DNA of 64,000 nucleotides, from positions 3,254 to 67,253 of the forward strand of contig PMFA01000005.1 in NCBI GenBank assembly GCA_003155915.1. Reading direction: 5' to 3'. The first letter of the stretch is position 1. Each line of letters opens with the position of its first letter. The position numbers and the translations under genes were made by a program. The notes beneath the pieces are model-generated. The model saw only the letters and a program-made list of their open reading frames with translations. It made no database searches and was not told the DNA's origin. Below, in pieces: positions 33,036 to 40,925 of the stretch. The DNA comes from Acidimicrobiaceae bacterium (GTDB taxonomy: Bacteria; Actinomycetota; Acidimicrobiia; Acidimicrobiales; RAAP-2).

Positions 33036-33373
33036 TCACTTCCTTTCTCGCCGAGGATTTCGGCAATCCTTGTGGCCCTTCCAATCCAGATCTCCTCGAA
33101 TGCTTTGAGAAGTTCTGTCGCTCGGCGCAACGTCGAAACGTTCCCGTGAACGATCTGCTCTCTTCCGTGACGTTCCTTGGTGACGAGTGCCGCACGTTCC
33201 AGGACGCTGACGTGTTTTTGCACCGCCGCAAAACTCATTTCGTAGTCATGGGCCAGCGTGGAGACCGACAGGCCCCGTCCGATGACGCGTTCGAAAATGT
33301 CACGTCGGGTCGGGTCGGCGAGAGCCCGGAACATCCGATCGACTTCACGGTCCGCAAGTTGATATACAACCAT
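33032..33373 (-). CDS. ArsR/SdpR family transcriptional regulator
   Basis: 113-aa winged helix-turn-helix protein: MFRALADPTRRDIFERVIG, LSVSTLAHDYEMSFAAVQKHVSVLERAALVTKERHGREQ. No metal-binding CxC motif, so it is of the non-metal SdpR-like group paired with SRPBCC proteins. The ATG lies inside a perfect 20-bp palindrome, implying autoregulation and possibly a leaderless or near-leaderless transcript. Confidence 0.92.
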   Translation of the reverse strand: MVVYQLADREVDRMFRALADPTRRDIFERVIGRGLSVSTLAHDYEMSFAAVQKHVSVLERAALVTKERHGREQIVHGNVSTLRRATELLKAFEEIWIGRATRIAEILGEKGSE

Positions 33374-33383
33374 ATGGTTGTAT
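33364..33383. promoter_or_regulatory. ArsR operator spanning the start codon
   Basis: ATACAACCATATGGTTGTAT, perfect 20-bp palindrome; its central CATATG contains the arsR ATG (33371-33373, minus). Outer GATAT / ATATC flanks extend the symmetry. Confidence 0.8.
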
Positions 33384-33576
33384 GATATCGAAGCCGACGT
33401 CGAGACGCAAGTCGGGATTTGGTGACCCGATTTACCCCCTCAAAAACGTGGGGCCGAGACACATAGTTGCCACGCAGGGCGACAATCTCGGATTCAACTC
33501 CGCGACCAGGTCGGCGTACGTTGCCGACGTGGTGACAAGATTTTGCTAAAGCGGATAGCGACGCGACGCGACGACG

Positions 33577-33957
33577 TCAGTCCGATGCGACGAGATTCAG
33601 GCGCACCGATTTCGGTAGGCCCGCGACGACCTGTTCGTAGGAGTGCGAGACCATCTCAATGATCTCGTCGTCGGGCACCGTGCCGTCCAAATGAACGGTG
33701 TTCCAGAGTCGCTTGTTGAGGTGGTAGCCGGGAATGACCGCCGCGTACTGAAGTCGAAGATCGATCGCGAGTTCAGCTTCGCACTTCAAGGAGATCGCCT
33801 CCGGCGAACCCTCGGGCGAGAGAATCGCGAAGATCTTGCCGCCCACCTTGAGCACGTCGACACTCGGGCCAAAGGGCTGCTCTTCGCTAGCGCCCGCCAG
33901 CGTTGACGCGAACTCCGAGATCTCCTCCAGGCTCAACGAGTGATGCGATCGCGACAC
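33577..33957 (-). CDS. MmcQ/YjbR family protein
   Basis: Small DNA-binding-like fold (CyaY-like) protein: LEEISEFASTLAGASEEQPFGPSVDVLKVGGKIFAILSPEG, then SLKCEAELAIDLRLQYAAVIPGYHLNKRLWNTVHLDGTVPDDEIIEMVSHSYEQVVAGLP. Both halves are typical. The start is uncertain: GTG 33957 avoids overlap with the upstream gene, whereas an ATG at 34041 would overlap it by 71 bases. Function of the family is unknown. Confidence 0.8.
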   Translation of the reverse strand: MSRSHHSLSLEEISEFASTLAGASEEQPFGPSVDVLKVGGKIFAILSPEGSPEAISLKCEAELAIDLRLQYAAVIPGYHLNKRLWNTVHLDGTVPDDEIIEMVSHSYEQVVAGLPKSVRLNLVASD

Positions 33958-33970
33958 CGACGGATCGAGA

Positions 33971-34285
33971 TCAGTCGTCGATTGACTGATACAGGTCGTG
34001 CGAAATGAGTTTTCCCGGAAAGCCGCCAGGATGTGCTTCACGCCACACCTTCATCGCCGCACTGTCACCGATCGATTCATTGACTGCGCCGTTGTCCGCG
34101 AGACCTTTGAAGTGTTGGATCACGACAACTCGAAAGACGTCCTTACCGGCCACCCCCGTGAGCAGGTCGACCTGCGAGACGCCCGATTCGACGAAAGCCT
34201 TTGTCAGGCTCTTGATTGTCTCCATGAACTCGTCGGACTTCTCGGGGTCCGGTTCCCAGATTGAGATTTCGTACGCCTTCGCCAT
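33971..34285 (-). CDS. Small stress-response-like (dimeric alpha-beta barrel type) protein
   Basis: 104 aa, no clear named family. The N-terminus AYEISIWEPDPEKSDEFMETIKSLTKAFVESG and the alternating strand/helix layout suggest a ferredoxin-like dimeric alpha-beta barrel (antibiotic-biosynthesis-monooxygenase-like). It is followed on the same strand by the MmcQ-like gene and is divergent from the DUF3291 gene, itself of the same broad fold. Confidence 0.6.
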   Translation of the reverse strand: MAKAYEISIWEPDPEKSDEFMETIKSLTKAFVESGVSQVDLLTGVAGKDVFRVVVIQHFKGLADNGAVNESIGDSAAMKVWREAHPGGFPGKLISHDLYQSIDD

Positions 34286-34402
34286 GGTTCAACCTTTCGC
34301 TTTGCGGTCCGGTGATCTGCCGGACTCAAACAGTCCCGAATCTAGTTATCCCCCGTCACTTTCGCTCGTGGTACTTGCCGGCGTGGACTGTATCCTCGCT
34401 CA

Positions 34403-34864
34403 ATGACGTATCACCTCGCGCAGTGCAACATCGTGAAACTCAAGGCACCTCTCGACTCCCCCGTGGTCGCGGGCTTCGTCGCGGCGCTCGACCCCATCAA
34501 CGCCTTGGCGGGCGTGGCGCCCGGATTCGTATGGCGCTTAAACGTTGACGGGGGCTACGCGACCAGCATTCGGGTATTTGCGGACGACCGGATACTTCTC
34601 AACCTGAGCGCGTGGGAGTCGATGGAGGCACTCAGGCAATACGTGTACCAAAGCGATCACAAAGACATCCTGCGCCGACGTCGCGAGTGGGCCGACTGCT
34701 TTGACGGAGTCCAGACGGCGATGTGGTGGATTCGCGCCGGGACCATTCCCGAAGCGACCGAGGCCGTGGAACGGTTGGAATCATTGGAGCGACTGGGACC
34801 CACTGAACACGCCTTCAATTTCCGAACACCGTTCGACGCACCGCCTGAGGTGGAATCGGTCTAG
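34403..34864 (+). CDS. DUF3291 family protein
   Basis: 153 aa. HLAQCNIVKLKAPLDSPVVAGFVAALDPINALAGVAPGFVWRL and WESMEALRQYVYQSDHKDILRRRREWAD are characteristic of DUF3291, and MWWIRAGTIPEATEAVERLE closes the domain. Probably a dimeric alpha-beta barrel enzyme or heme/small-ligand binder; no reaction is known to me. Monocistronic. Confidence 0.85.
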   Translation: MTYHLAQCNIVKLKAPLDSPVVAGFVAALDPINALAGVAPGFVWRLNVDGGYATSIRVFADDRILLNLSAWESMEALRQYVYQSDHKDILRRRREWADCFDGVQTAMWWIRAGTIPEATEAVERLESLERLGPTEHAFNFRTPFDAPPEVESV

Positions 34865-34959
34865 CGGAATTTCGCCATCACAATCGACCAGGTCACAGGC
34901 CCGATGGAGTTGTCGTTTTTCCGCTACTTGGAATCCTTTGGCCAGGGTAGGTTCGAAGC

Positions 34960-36429
34960 ATGGTCGAAGATTTTGAACGCTGTTATCTCGCGCTGCAGTC
35001 GCGCGATCCACGATTCGACGGATGGTTTTACACCGCCGTGACCTCGACCCATATCTACTGTCGACCAAGTTGTCCGGCCCAGACCCCGATGCGTAAAAAC
35101 GTTCGTTTCTACCCCTCGGCTGCCGCCGCGCAGCTCGCCGGTTTTCGAGCCTGCAAACGTTGCCGCCCCGATGCCTCTCCCGGTTCACCGGAGTGGAACT
35201 CGCGCGCGGACGTGGCCGCTCGAGCGATGCGCCTCATCGCGGACGGACTCGTCGACCGCGAGGGAGTCAATGGTCTCGCTCGACGGATCGGCTACAGCGT
35301 GCGCCAGTTGGAACGCGTCCTGCAAAACGAGATCGGTGCCGGTCCGATCGCCATTGCGCGGGCACAAAGGGCGCAGACCGCGCGCATCCTCATCGAAACG
35401 ACCGGCTTGGCCATGGCCGACGTGGCCTTCGCCGCCGGCTTTGCCAGTGTTCGACAGTTCAACGACACCGTGCAAGCCGTATTCGCGTCGTCTCCCACGT
35501 CCCTTCGCACTCGTGCGAAGGGACGGCGTGACGTCGCCGAAGCGTCAGCCGCGATCCAGTTACGTCTCGCGTTTCGCCAACCCCTATGTCCCGACAACTT
35601 GTTCGGGCATCTCGCGGCCACTGCGGTTCCCGGCGTCGAAGAGGTGCGGGGACAGACCTATCGTCGGACTTTGCGATTGGCCCACGGTCCCGGCATCGTC
35701 GAACTCACGCCGACGCCCGACTACATCAACTGTCGCGCCGTGTTGAGCGATATGCGTGACCTAACGGCAACGATTGCGAGGAGTCGCTGGCTGCTCGATC
35801 TCGACGCCGACCCGGTGGCGATCGACCGTCAACTGAGTATCGACCAATCACTGGCCCCGCTCATCGCCAAGTCACCGGGACGTCGAGTACCTCGATGCGT
35901 TGACGGAGCCGAGATGGCGCTACGGGCCGTCCTGGGCCAACAGGTTTCGACCACCGCGGCCCAGACTCACGCCGGTCGCCTAGTTCAGCGTCACGGTGAA
36001 CCCGTGAGCGACCCGGGCGGGGGACTCACGCACCTCTTCCCGTTGCCGACTGCGTTGCGCAGCGTTGCACTGGCGATGCCCACGAAACGGCGCGACACGT
36101 TCGCGGCACTCGTGAAGGCGTTGCGAAGTGGCGATCTCGAACTCGGACCGGGCGGTGACCGCGACGACGCGATGAACGTTCTTTCCGAGATCCCCGGTAT
36201 CGGACCATGGACGAGACAAGTGATCGCCATGCGAGCGCTCGGCGATCCCGACGCCTTCCCCGAAGCCGACCTCGGCGTTCGCCACGCGGCCGAACTTCTC
36301 GGACTCCCGTCATCGCCCGCGGCGCTCGTGGAGCGCGCTCACATCTGGCGACCGTGGCGCGCGTACGCGGTGCAGTACCTGTGGTCGGTCGACGACCACC
36401 GCATCAACGACTGGCCGCCCCGGTCGTGA
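34960..36429 (+). CDS. Ada-type regulator fused to AlkA 3-methyladenine DNA glycosylase
   Basis: 489-aa fusion for the adaptive response to DNA alkylation. Residues ~1-75 are the Ada metal-binding domain with zinc cysteines in YCRPSCPAQ and ACKRCRPD; one of them accepts methyl from phosphotriesters. Residues ~85-185 form an AraC-type double helix-turn-helix. Then an AlkA N-terminal domain and an HhH-GPD glycosylase (LRAVLGQQVSTTAAQTHAGRLV, IPGIGPWTRQVIAMRAL, catalytic Asp in PEADLGV). The Ada methyl-guanine transferase domain is absent here and is supplied by the next gene. Confidence 0.93.
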   Translation: MVEDFERCYLALQSRDPRFDGWFYTAVTSTHIYCRPSCPAQTPMRKNVRFYPSAAAAQLAGFRACKRCRPDASPGSPEWNSRADVAARAMRLIADGLVDREGVNGLARRIGYSVRQLERVLQNEIGAGPIAIARAQRAQTARILIETTGLAMADVAFAAGFASVRQFNDTVQAVFASSPTSLRTRAKGRRDVAEASAAIQLRLAFRQPLCPDNLFGHLAATAVPGVEEVRGQTYRRTLRLAHGPGIVELTPTPDYINCRAVLSDMRDLTATIARSRWLLDLDADPVAIDRQLSIDQSLAPLIAKSPGRRVPRCVDGAEMALRAVLGQQVSTTAAQTHAGRLVQRHGEPVSDPGGGLTHLFPLPTALRSVALAMPTKRRDTFAALVKALRSGDLELGPGGDRDDAMNVLSEIPGIGPWTRQVIAMRALGDPDAFPEADLGVRHAAELLGLPSSPAALVERAHIWRPWRAYAVQYLWSVDDHRINDWPPRS

Positions 36430-36456
36430 CGTCTATCCCGCTATGAAAGGAAACGA

Positions 36457-36942
36457 ATGAATGAAGTCCTCACCTCCACGGTCGAGAGCCCCATTGGACC
36501 GCTCACGCTTGTCGCTCGCGACGGCGCACTCACGAACATCTCGATGCACGAACAGTGCCATGTGTCACCACCACCGGACGACGCCATTTCGGACGACGCG
36601 TGGTTCAAGGACGTCGCTGCGCAACTCCACGCGTACTTCGCGGGCGAACTGTCAACGTTCGATCTCGAGATGAATCTGCTCGGCACGCCATTCCAGCAAA
36701 GTGTGTGGGCCCAGTTGTGCGAGATCCCCTACGGCGAAACGATTTCCTACGGCGAACTGGCCCAGCGAGTCGGGAACCCCAAGGCGTCGCGTGCCGTTGG
36801 TCTGGCTAACGGTCGTAATCCCATCTCAATCATCGTGCCGTGTCACCGGGTAATCGGGGCCAACGGGTCCCTCACCGGATACGGCGGCGGACTCGAGAGA
36901 AAGACGTGGCTGCTCGAACTCGAATCAAAGCGTCGCTCGTAG
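36457..36942 (+). CDS. ogt: Methylated-DNA--protein-cysteine methyltransferase
   Basis: 161-aa suicide enzyme that removes methyl from O6-methylguanine. The active site is the canonical IIVPCHRVI (~128-136); the helix-turn-helix region TPFQQSVWAQLCEIPYGETISYGELAQRVGNPKASRAVG precedes it. ATG 36457 has AAAGGAAA upstream and sits 27 bases after the Ada-AlkA stop, so both are probably induced together by the Ada part. Confidence 0.95.
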   Translation: MNEVLTSTVESPIGPLTLVARDGALTNISMHEQCHVSPPPDDAISDDAWFKDVAAQLHAYFAGELSTFDLEMNLLGTPFQQSVWAQLCEIPYGETISYGELAQRVGNPKASRAVGLANGRNPISIIVPCHRVIGANGSLTGYGGGLERKTWLLELESKRRS

Positions 36943-37007
36943 ATCGCCGAGGCGTGTGACGCGCTGAGCGCCGGACACGACTTCGCGAACGTTGCTACAT
37001 TGCGAAC

Positions 37008-37340
37008 ATGGCGACGGACAAGAAGTTCATCGAGGCGGTCCTCGACAAACTGCAGCCACTCGAGATCACGGCGAAACCGATGTTCGGCGAATACGGCCTC
37101 TACTACCGAGGAAAGAACTTCGCACTCGTCTGTGACAACACGCTCTTCGTGAAGATCACCGAGGCCGGTGCCGCGAAAGCCGGACGCGTCAGCCAGGGCT
37201 CGCCCTACGACGGTGCCAAACCGGCCTATCGAATCTCTTCGGCGAAACTGAACGACCGCGACTGGATCATCTCGTTGGTGACAGCGACGAGCGATGCTTT
37301 GCCGCTGCCCAAGAAAAAGGGTTTCCGCGTTCGACCGTGA
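37008..37340 (+). CDS. TfoX N-terminal domain protein
   Basis: 110-aa protein with only the TfoX_N domain: KPMFGEYGLYYRGKNFALVCDNTLFVKITEAG and a terminal AYRISSAKLNDRDWIISLVTATSDALPLPKKK. In gamma-proteobacteria full TfoX/Sxy regulates competence; single-domain actinobacterial versions have no known role. It lies 65 bases after ogt and may belong to the repair operon. Confidence 0.88.
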   Translation: MATDKKFIEAVLDKLQPLEITAKPMFGEYGLYYRGKNFALVCDNTLFVKITEAGAAKAGRVSQGSPYDGAKPAYRISSAKLNDRDWIISLVTATSDALPLPKKKGFRVRP

Positions 37341-37422
37341 GGTCCGGGTCACTTAACGCGGTGACAGTTCCCGTTGGCGGGGTTCAGGAGACGACTCGTC
37401 ACGGCGATGTCAGAATGACGAC

Positions 37423-37921
37423 GTGATCATTGAAACCACCAACTTGTTGTTGCGGGCCTTGACGCCGGACCCCGCCGAGGCGATCGTGGCCGGAGAACGT
37501 GACGGCCAGTCGTGGGCGCAGGATTTCCCGACGCCGGGTGACGTTCGCGTTGCCGGCGCCGCGCTCGTGGGCGGGGCCACCTTCGCCACCGACGCCGTGC
37601 CGTGGGGCCCTCTTCACGGTCGTAGAAAAGTCAAGTGAGATGAGCATTGGCGGAATCGTTTTTGAGAGCTCTCCCAATGAACGAGGTGAGGTCGAGATTG
37701 GCTACGGCATCAGTGAATCATTTCAGGGCCGCGGCGTAGCGACTGAAGCAGTTCTCGCACTGTGTGAACTTGCTCGACGAGGCGCGCGAGCGGTGATCGC
37801 CGAAACCGATATTGAGAATGTCGCGAGTCAACGAGTTCTTGAGAAGAGTGGATTCCGTATCGAGGCCCAGGGCGTAGCGCTCATCCGGTGGAGAAGGGAT
37901 CTTCCAGACGCCGAGTCATGA
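37423..37921 (+). pseudogene. GNAT acetyltransferase split by a frameshift
   Basis: The first frame gives MIIETTNLLLRALTPDPAEAIVAGERDGQSWAQDFPTPGD... DAVPWG, the normal N-terminus of a GNAT protein, and stops at 37636-37638. From about 37610 a different frame continues with LFTVVEKSSEMSIGGIVFES, VEIGYGISESFQGRGVATEA (acetyl-CoA binding motif Q-G-R-G-V-A) and SQRVLEKSGFRI. One extra base or two missing bases near the GGGGCCC run at 37604-37610 explain the break. Either a decayed gene, a sequencing error, or less likely a programmed +1 shift. Confidence 0.8.
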
Positions 37922-38005
37922 TGCGAGATATCTCTACGAATCGGTCAATTCACGTGATTCACGAACGATCAGTGTCAAGCCAACAAAAGGATTCCATCCA
38001 GTGGC

Positions 38006-38035
38006 TTGACAAGGTAGTGAGTAAGCACTTACAAT
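38006..38035 (+). promoter_or_regulatory. Sigma-70-type promoter with overlapping TetR operator
   Basis: TTGACA (38006-38011), 17 bases, TTACAA (38029-38034). The near-palindrome GTGAGTAAGCACTTAC (38017-38032) covers the spacer and -10. Transcription would begin at or next to the ATG at 38042, i.e. a leaderless mRNA. Confidence 0.75.
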
Positions 38036-38041
38036 AGCCAA

Positions 38042-38656
38042 ATGATGGTTTCGACCCGACAAACAGCCGCCGAACGACGAGTCGCCGTTTTGAGTGCCGC
38101 GGTCACCGAATTCGCGAAGTCCGGTTATTCCGGGACTTCCACTGACGCCATCGCCATTCGCGCCGGCATCTCTCAGCCGTACCTCTTTCGCCTCTTCGGA
38201 ACAAAGAAGGACCTCTTTATCGCGACCTATGACCAGGTCGGCACTCGAATCGTCAAGGAGCTGTCCCGGGCGATCGAAGGACTGGACCGCGAAGAGGCGA
38301 TGCAGGCCATGGGCATGGCGTACCTGCATTTGATGCAAGATCCCGAGATGCTCCAGGTTCAGATGCACGGCTACGCCGCCGCGACGGGCGATCCCGAGAT
38401 CGCCGCCGCCTGTCGAAGGACCTTCGAAGTGCTGTGGCACATGGTCAAGGACAAGTTGGGACTGGACCAGGAAATGATCCAGGATTTCTTTGCCAACGGC
38501 ATGTTGATCTCGGTGATGTCCGCGATTGACCTGCTCTCGGTCAAAGAGTCGTGGGCCCAATCGATCTGTCCCGGGTCCGAAAAGTTCGACGCCATGATGG
38601 CGATCTCCGAAGCCCGCAAGGGCAATGGTGACGTCGCAACGGCACAAGCGTCATGA
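38042..38656 (+). CDS. TetR family regulator
   Basis: 204 aa. Helix-turn-helix at ~12-58: AVLSAAVTEFAKSGYSGTSTDAIAIRAGISQPYLFRLFGTKKDLFIATYDQ. The ligand domain contains the Met-rich EEAMQAMGMAYLHLMQDPEMLQVQMHGYAA, a conserved pattern of TetRs next to DHA2 exporters. Its promoter overlaps a palindrome, indicating autorepression. The exporter gene follows in the same direction after 106 bases containing a second copy of the site and a leader peptide. Confidence 0.92.
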   Translation: MMVSTRQTAAERRVAVLSAAVTEFAKSGYSGTSTDAIAIRAGISQPYLFRLFGTKKDLFIATYDQVGTRIVKELSRAIEGLDREEAMQAMGMAYLHLMQDPEMLQVQMHGYAAATGDPEIAAACRRTFEVLWHMVKDKLGLDQEMIQDFFANGMLISVMSAIDLLSVKESWAQSICPGSEKFDAMMAISEARKGNGDVATAQAS

Positions 38657-38687
38657 TGACCCCTATATTTTTTTTCCTCTCTCAAGA

Positions 38688-38701
38688 TAGTGACTACTCA
38701 C
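38688..38701. promoter_or_regulatory. Second candidate TetR site upstream of the exporter
   Basis: TAGTGACTACTCAC shares TAGTGAnTAnnCAC with 38015-38028 in front of the tetR gene and has perfect GTGA/TCAC arms. It precedes the leader peptide and exporter. Confidence 0.5.
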
Positions 38702-38733
38702 AACTAACAATCCCTTCCATCAGGAGTTACCAG

Positions 38734-38766
38734 ATGGAAGCGCAAGGGCAAGGAGCACACCAATGA
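38734..38766 (+). CDS. Ten-residue leader peptide upstream of the DHA2 exporter
   Basis: ATG 38734 begins M-E-A-Q-G-Q-G-A-H-Q and stops at TGA 38764-38766, which overlaps the exporter ATG (38763) as ATGA. It has its own strong CAGGAG site (38721-38726, seven-base gap), while the exporter's AAGGAG lies inside the leader. Ribosomes reading the leader would occlude or hand over to the exporter start, so translational coupling or drug-sensed attenuation is plausible. Confidence 0.55.
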   Translation: MEAQGQGAHQ

Positions 38767-40268
38767 CCACCACACTGAACCGGCCGATCGACGTCGAGTC
38801 CATTGATCGACCATCGACGCCCCGCGCCGATGGTCACCGTGGCGCGTGGGCCGTGCTGATCACCGGTCTCGCGCTCTTCATGGCATCGCTCGACAACCTC
38901 GTCGTGACGACGGCACTTCCGGTCATCCGCGTCCACCTCCACGCCGGGCTCTCGGGCCTCGAGTGGACGGTCAACGCCTACACCTTGACCTTTGCCGTAC
39001 TACTCCTCACCGCCGCCGCCGTCGGCGAGCGTTTCGGTCGTCGCCGAACATTCATGACCGGCGTCGCCATCTTCACCACCGCGTCGGCGCTCGCCGCGAT
39101 TGCTCCAAGCATTGGCTTTCTCATCGCCGCCCGGGCCCTCCAGGGCGCCGGTGGCGCGATGATCATGCCGCTCTCGCTGACGTTGTTGAGCGCGGCCGTA
39201 AGGCCCGAACGTCGCAACGCCGCGCTCGGCATCTGGGGAGCGATCGGTGGCGCGGCCATCGCTCTGGGGCCGCTCGTCGGTGGCGCCGTCACGACCGGCT
39301 GGTCGTGGCACTACATCTTCTGGCTCAACGTGCCGATTGGCATCGTTCTCGTGCCCCTGGCGTGGTGGAAACTGGCCGAGTCACGTGGGACCCAGAGCCG
39401 TCTGGACGTCCGGGGAGCACTCCTCGTCAGTGGCGGCCTCCTCGGCGTAGTGCTCGGCCTCGTGCGCGGGAACGCCAGTGGTTGGACCAGTTCGAGCGTG
39501 CTCGCCTCCTTCGTGATCGGAGCCGTCTTGCTGGCGGCGTTCATCCGGTGGGAACTGCGCGCTACGGCCCCGATGCTGAGTTTGCGAATGTTCAAGAATC
39601 GAGGTTTCGCCGCGATCAATGTGACGGCGCTCTTGTTCAGCTTTGGCATGTTCGGCACCGTGTTCTTCCTCTCGCAGTTCCTGCAGACGGTGCAGGGCTA
39701 CTCGCCCCTCGGCGCGGGACTTCGAGTTTTGCCGTGGACCGGCATGCCCATGCTGCTCGCACCCGTCGTCGGACTACTCGCCCAGCGCATCGGCGGTAAG
39801 CCCCTGGTCGTCACCGGCCTCATCCTTCAGGCCGTCAGCCTGATGTGGCTGGCGTTGCTGTTGACGCCGACGACGCCGTACTCGGACATGGTTCCCGCAT
39901 TCATCGTCGCCGGCGTCGGCATGACGCTGTTCTTCGTTCCGGTCGCGTCGCTCGTACTGGGCTCGGTTCCGAAGGATCATGAAGGACTCGCCTCAGGCAC
40001 CAACGCCGCGTTCCGTGAACTCGGTGGCGTCTTCGGCATCGCGCTGCTCGGCGCGGTCTTCTCCTCGAGTGGTGGATACCTCTCCGCGCAGGATTACGTC
40101 AACGGACTGCGTCCCGCGATGTACGTGGGAGCACTGGTCGTCGCGATCGGCGTCGTGACGGCACTGCTCGTACCGGGCCACAAGAAGCTCAGCGAGCCCG
40201 CACTGGCCTCTCTCCAACGAATCAAGGAGATCCCCCTCCGCGATGCGCCAGATCTCCTCAGTGCTTAG
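38763..40268 (+). CDS. DHA2 (EmrB/QacA) family MFS exporter under TetR control
   Basis: 501 aa, 14 helices. FMASLDNLVVTTALPVI, GERFGRRRTFMTG (motif A), GPLVGGAVTTGWSWHYIFWLNVPIG (motif C and following helix) and SGTNAAFRELGGVFGIALLGAVF near the C-terminus are characteristic. AAGGAG precedes ATG 38763. Expected to export drugs or lipophilic metabolites; induction should follow release of the upstream TetR. Confidence 0.92.
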   Translation: MTTTLNRPIDVESIDRPSTPRADGHRGAWAVLITGLALFMASLDNLVVTTALPVIRVHLHAGLSGLEWTVNAYTLTFAVLLLTAAAVGERFGRRRTFMTGVAIFTTASALAAIAPSIGFLIAARALQGAGGAMIMPLSLTLLSAAVRPERRNAALGIWGAIGGAAIALGPLVGGAVTTGWSWHYIFWLNVPIGIVLVPLAWWKLAESRGTQSRLDVRGALLVSGGLLGVVLGLVRGNASGWTSSSVLASFVIGAVLLAAFIRWELRATAPMLSLRMFKNRGFAAINVTALLFSFGMFGTVFFLSQFLQTVQGYSPLGAGLRVLPWTGMPMLLAPVVGLLAQRIGGKPLVVTGLILQAVSLMWLALLLTPTTPYSDMVPAFIVAGVGMTLFFVPVASLVLGSVPKDHEGLASGTNAAFRELGGVFGIALLGAVFSSSGGYLSAQDYVNGLRPAMYVGALVVAIGVVTALLVPGHKKLSEPALASLQRIKEIPLRDAPDLLSA

Positions 40269-40422
40269 GCTGCAGTCAGCAACAAAGTGATTGATGGCCG
40301 GATCCGAAAGTAGCACCGGTCACCCGCCGCGGACGGGGCGATCATTGATTGGACGCAGGGTTCATTTGAAGTTATGCCGGATCGAAACATCGATGGCAAC
40401 GTCGAGAAACGAGAGGATTGAG

Positions 40423-40893
40423 ATGAATCACTTCTTCAAACACTCATCCGACGGGACCCGCCGAATCACCCGAACCCTCCAATCAATGATCGGTCTCGTG
40501 GCCGTCGGGGCCCTGTTGTTCGGATCAATGGGAACTGGCGCACAGGCCACTGCTTCGAAGACGATCACACTTACCGCTGCCCAGAACGGACGCGTCATCA
40601 CGGTGAATCCGGGAGCCAACATCTCGGTGACGCTCGAGTACAGCAACTGGACCTTCAGCACGCAGGGCACTCGAAAAGTCGTCACGCTCGTATCTACGAC
40701 CGCCACCAAGGGTGCAACGTCCGGCGCAACACAGGCTTGTGTCCCGGGGCGTGCGTGCGCCTCAGTGCGGGCCGTCTACGTTGCCCTCGAACCGGGACTC
40801 ATGCGACTGTACGCGCACCTCTCGTCGTGTCCGACGGGCGTAATCTGTAGCGCGAGTCCGAGTCACTGGACGGTCGTCATCCGCGTTCGCTGA
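40423..40893 (+). CDS. Small secreted protein
   Basis: 156 aa with a long signal peptide (RTLQSMIGLVAVGALLFGSMGTGAQATA). The mature part (TITLTAAQNGRVITVNPGANISVTLEYSNW... SHWTVVIRVR) has the strand spacing of chagasin-like/immunoglobulin-type inhibitors but lacks a clear NPTTGY motif, so the family assignment is only a guess. A CVPGRACASV / SSCPTGVICS cysteine set suggests disulfides. ATG 40423 follows GAGAGG. Confidence 0.55.
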   Translation: MNHFFKHSSDGTRRITRTLQSMIGLVAVGALLFGSMGTGAQATASKTITLTAAQNGRVITVNPGANISVTLEYSNWTFSTQGTRKVVTLVSTTATKGATSGATQACVPGRACASVRAVYVALEPGLMRLYAHLSSCPTGVICSASPSHWTVVIRVR

Positions 40894-40925
40894 AATAATG
40901 GTTGAATCCTGAGATTGGAACAACC

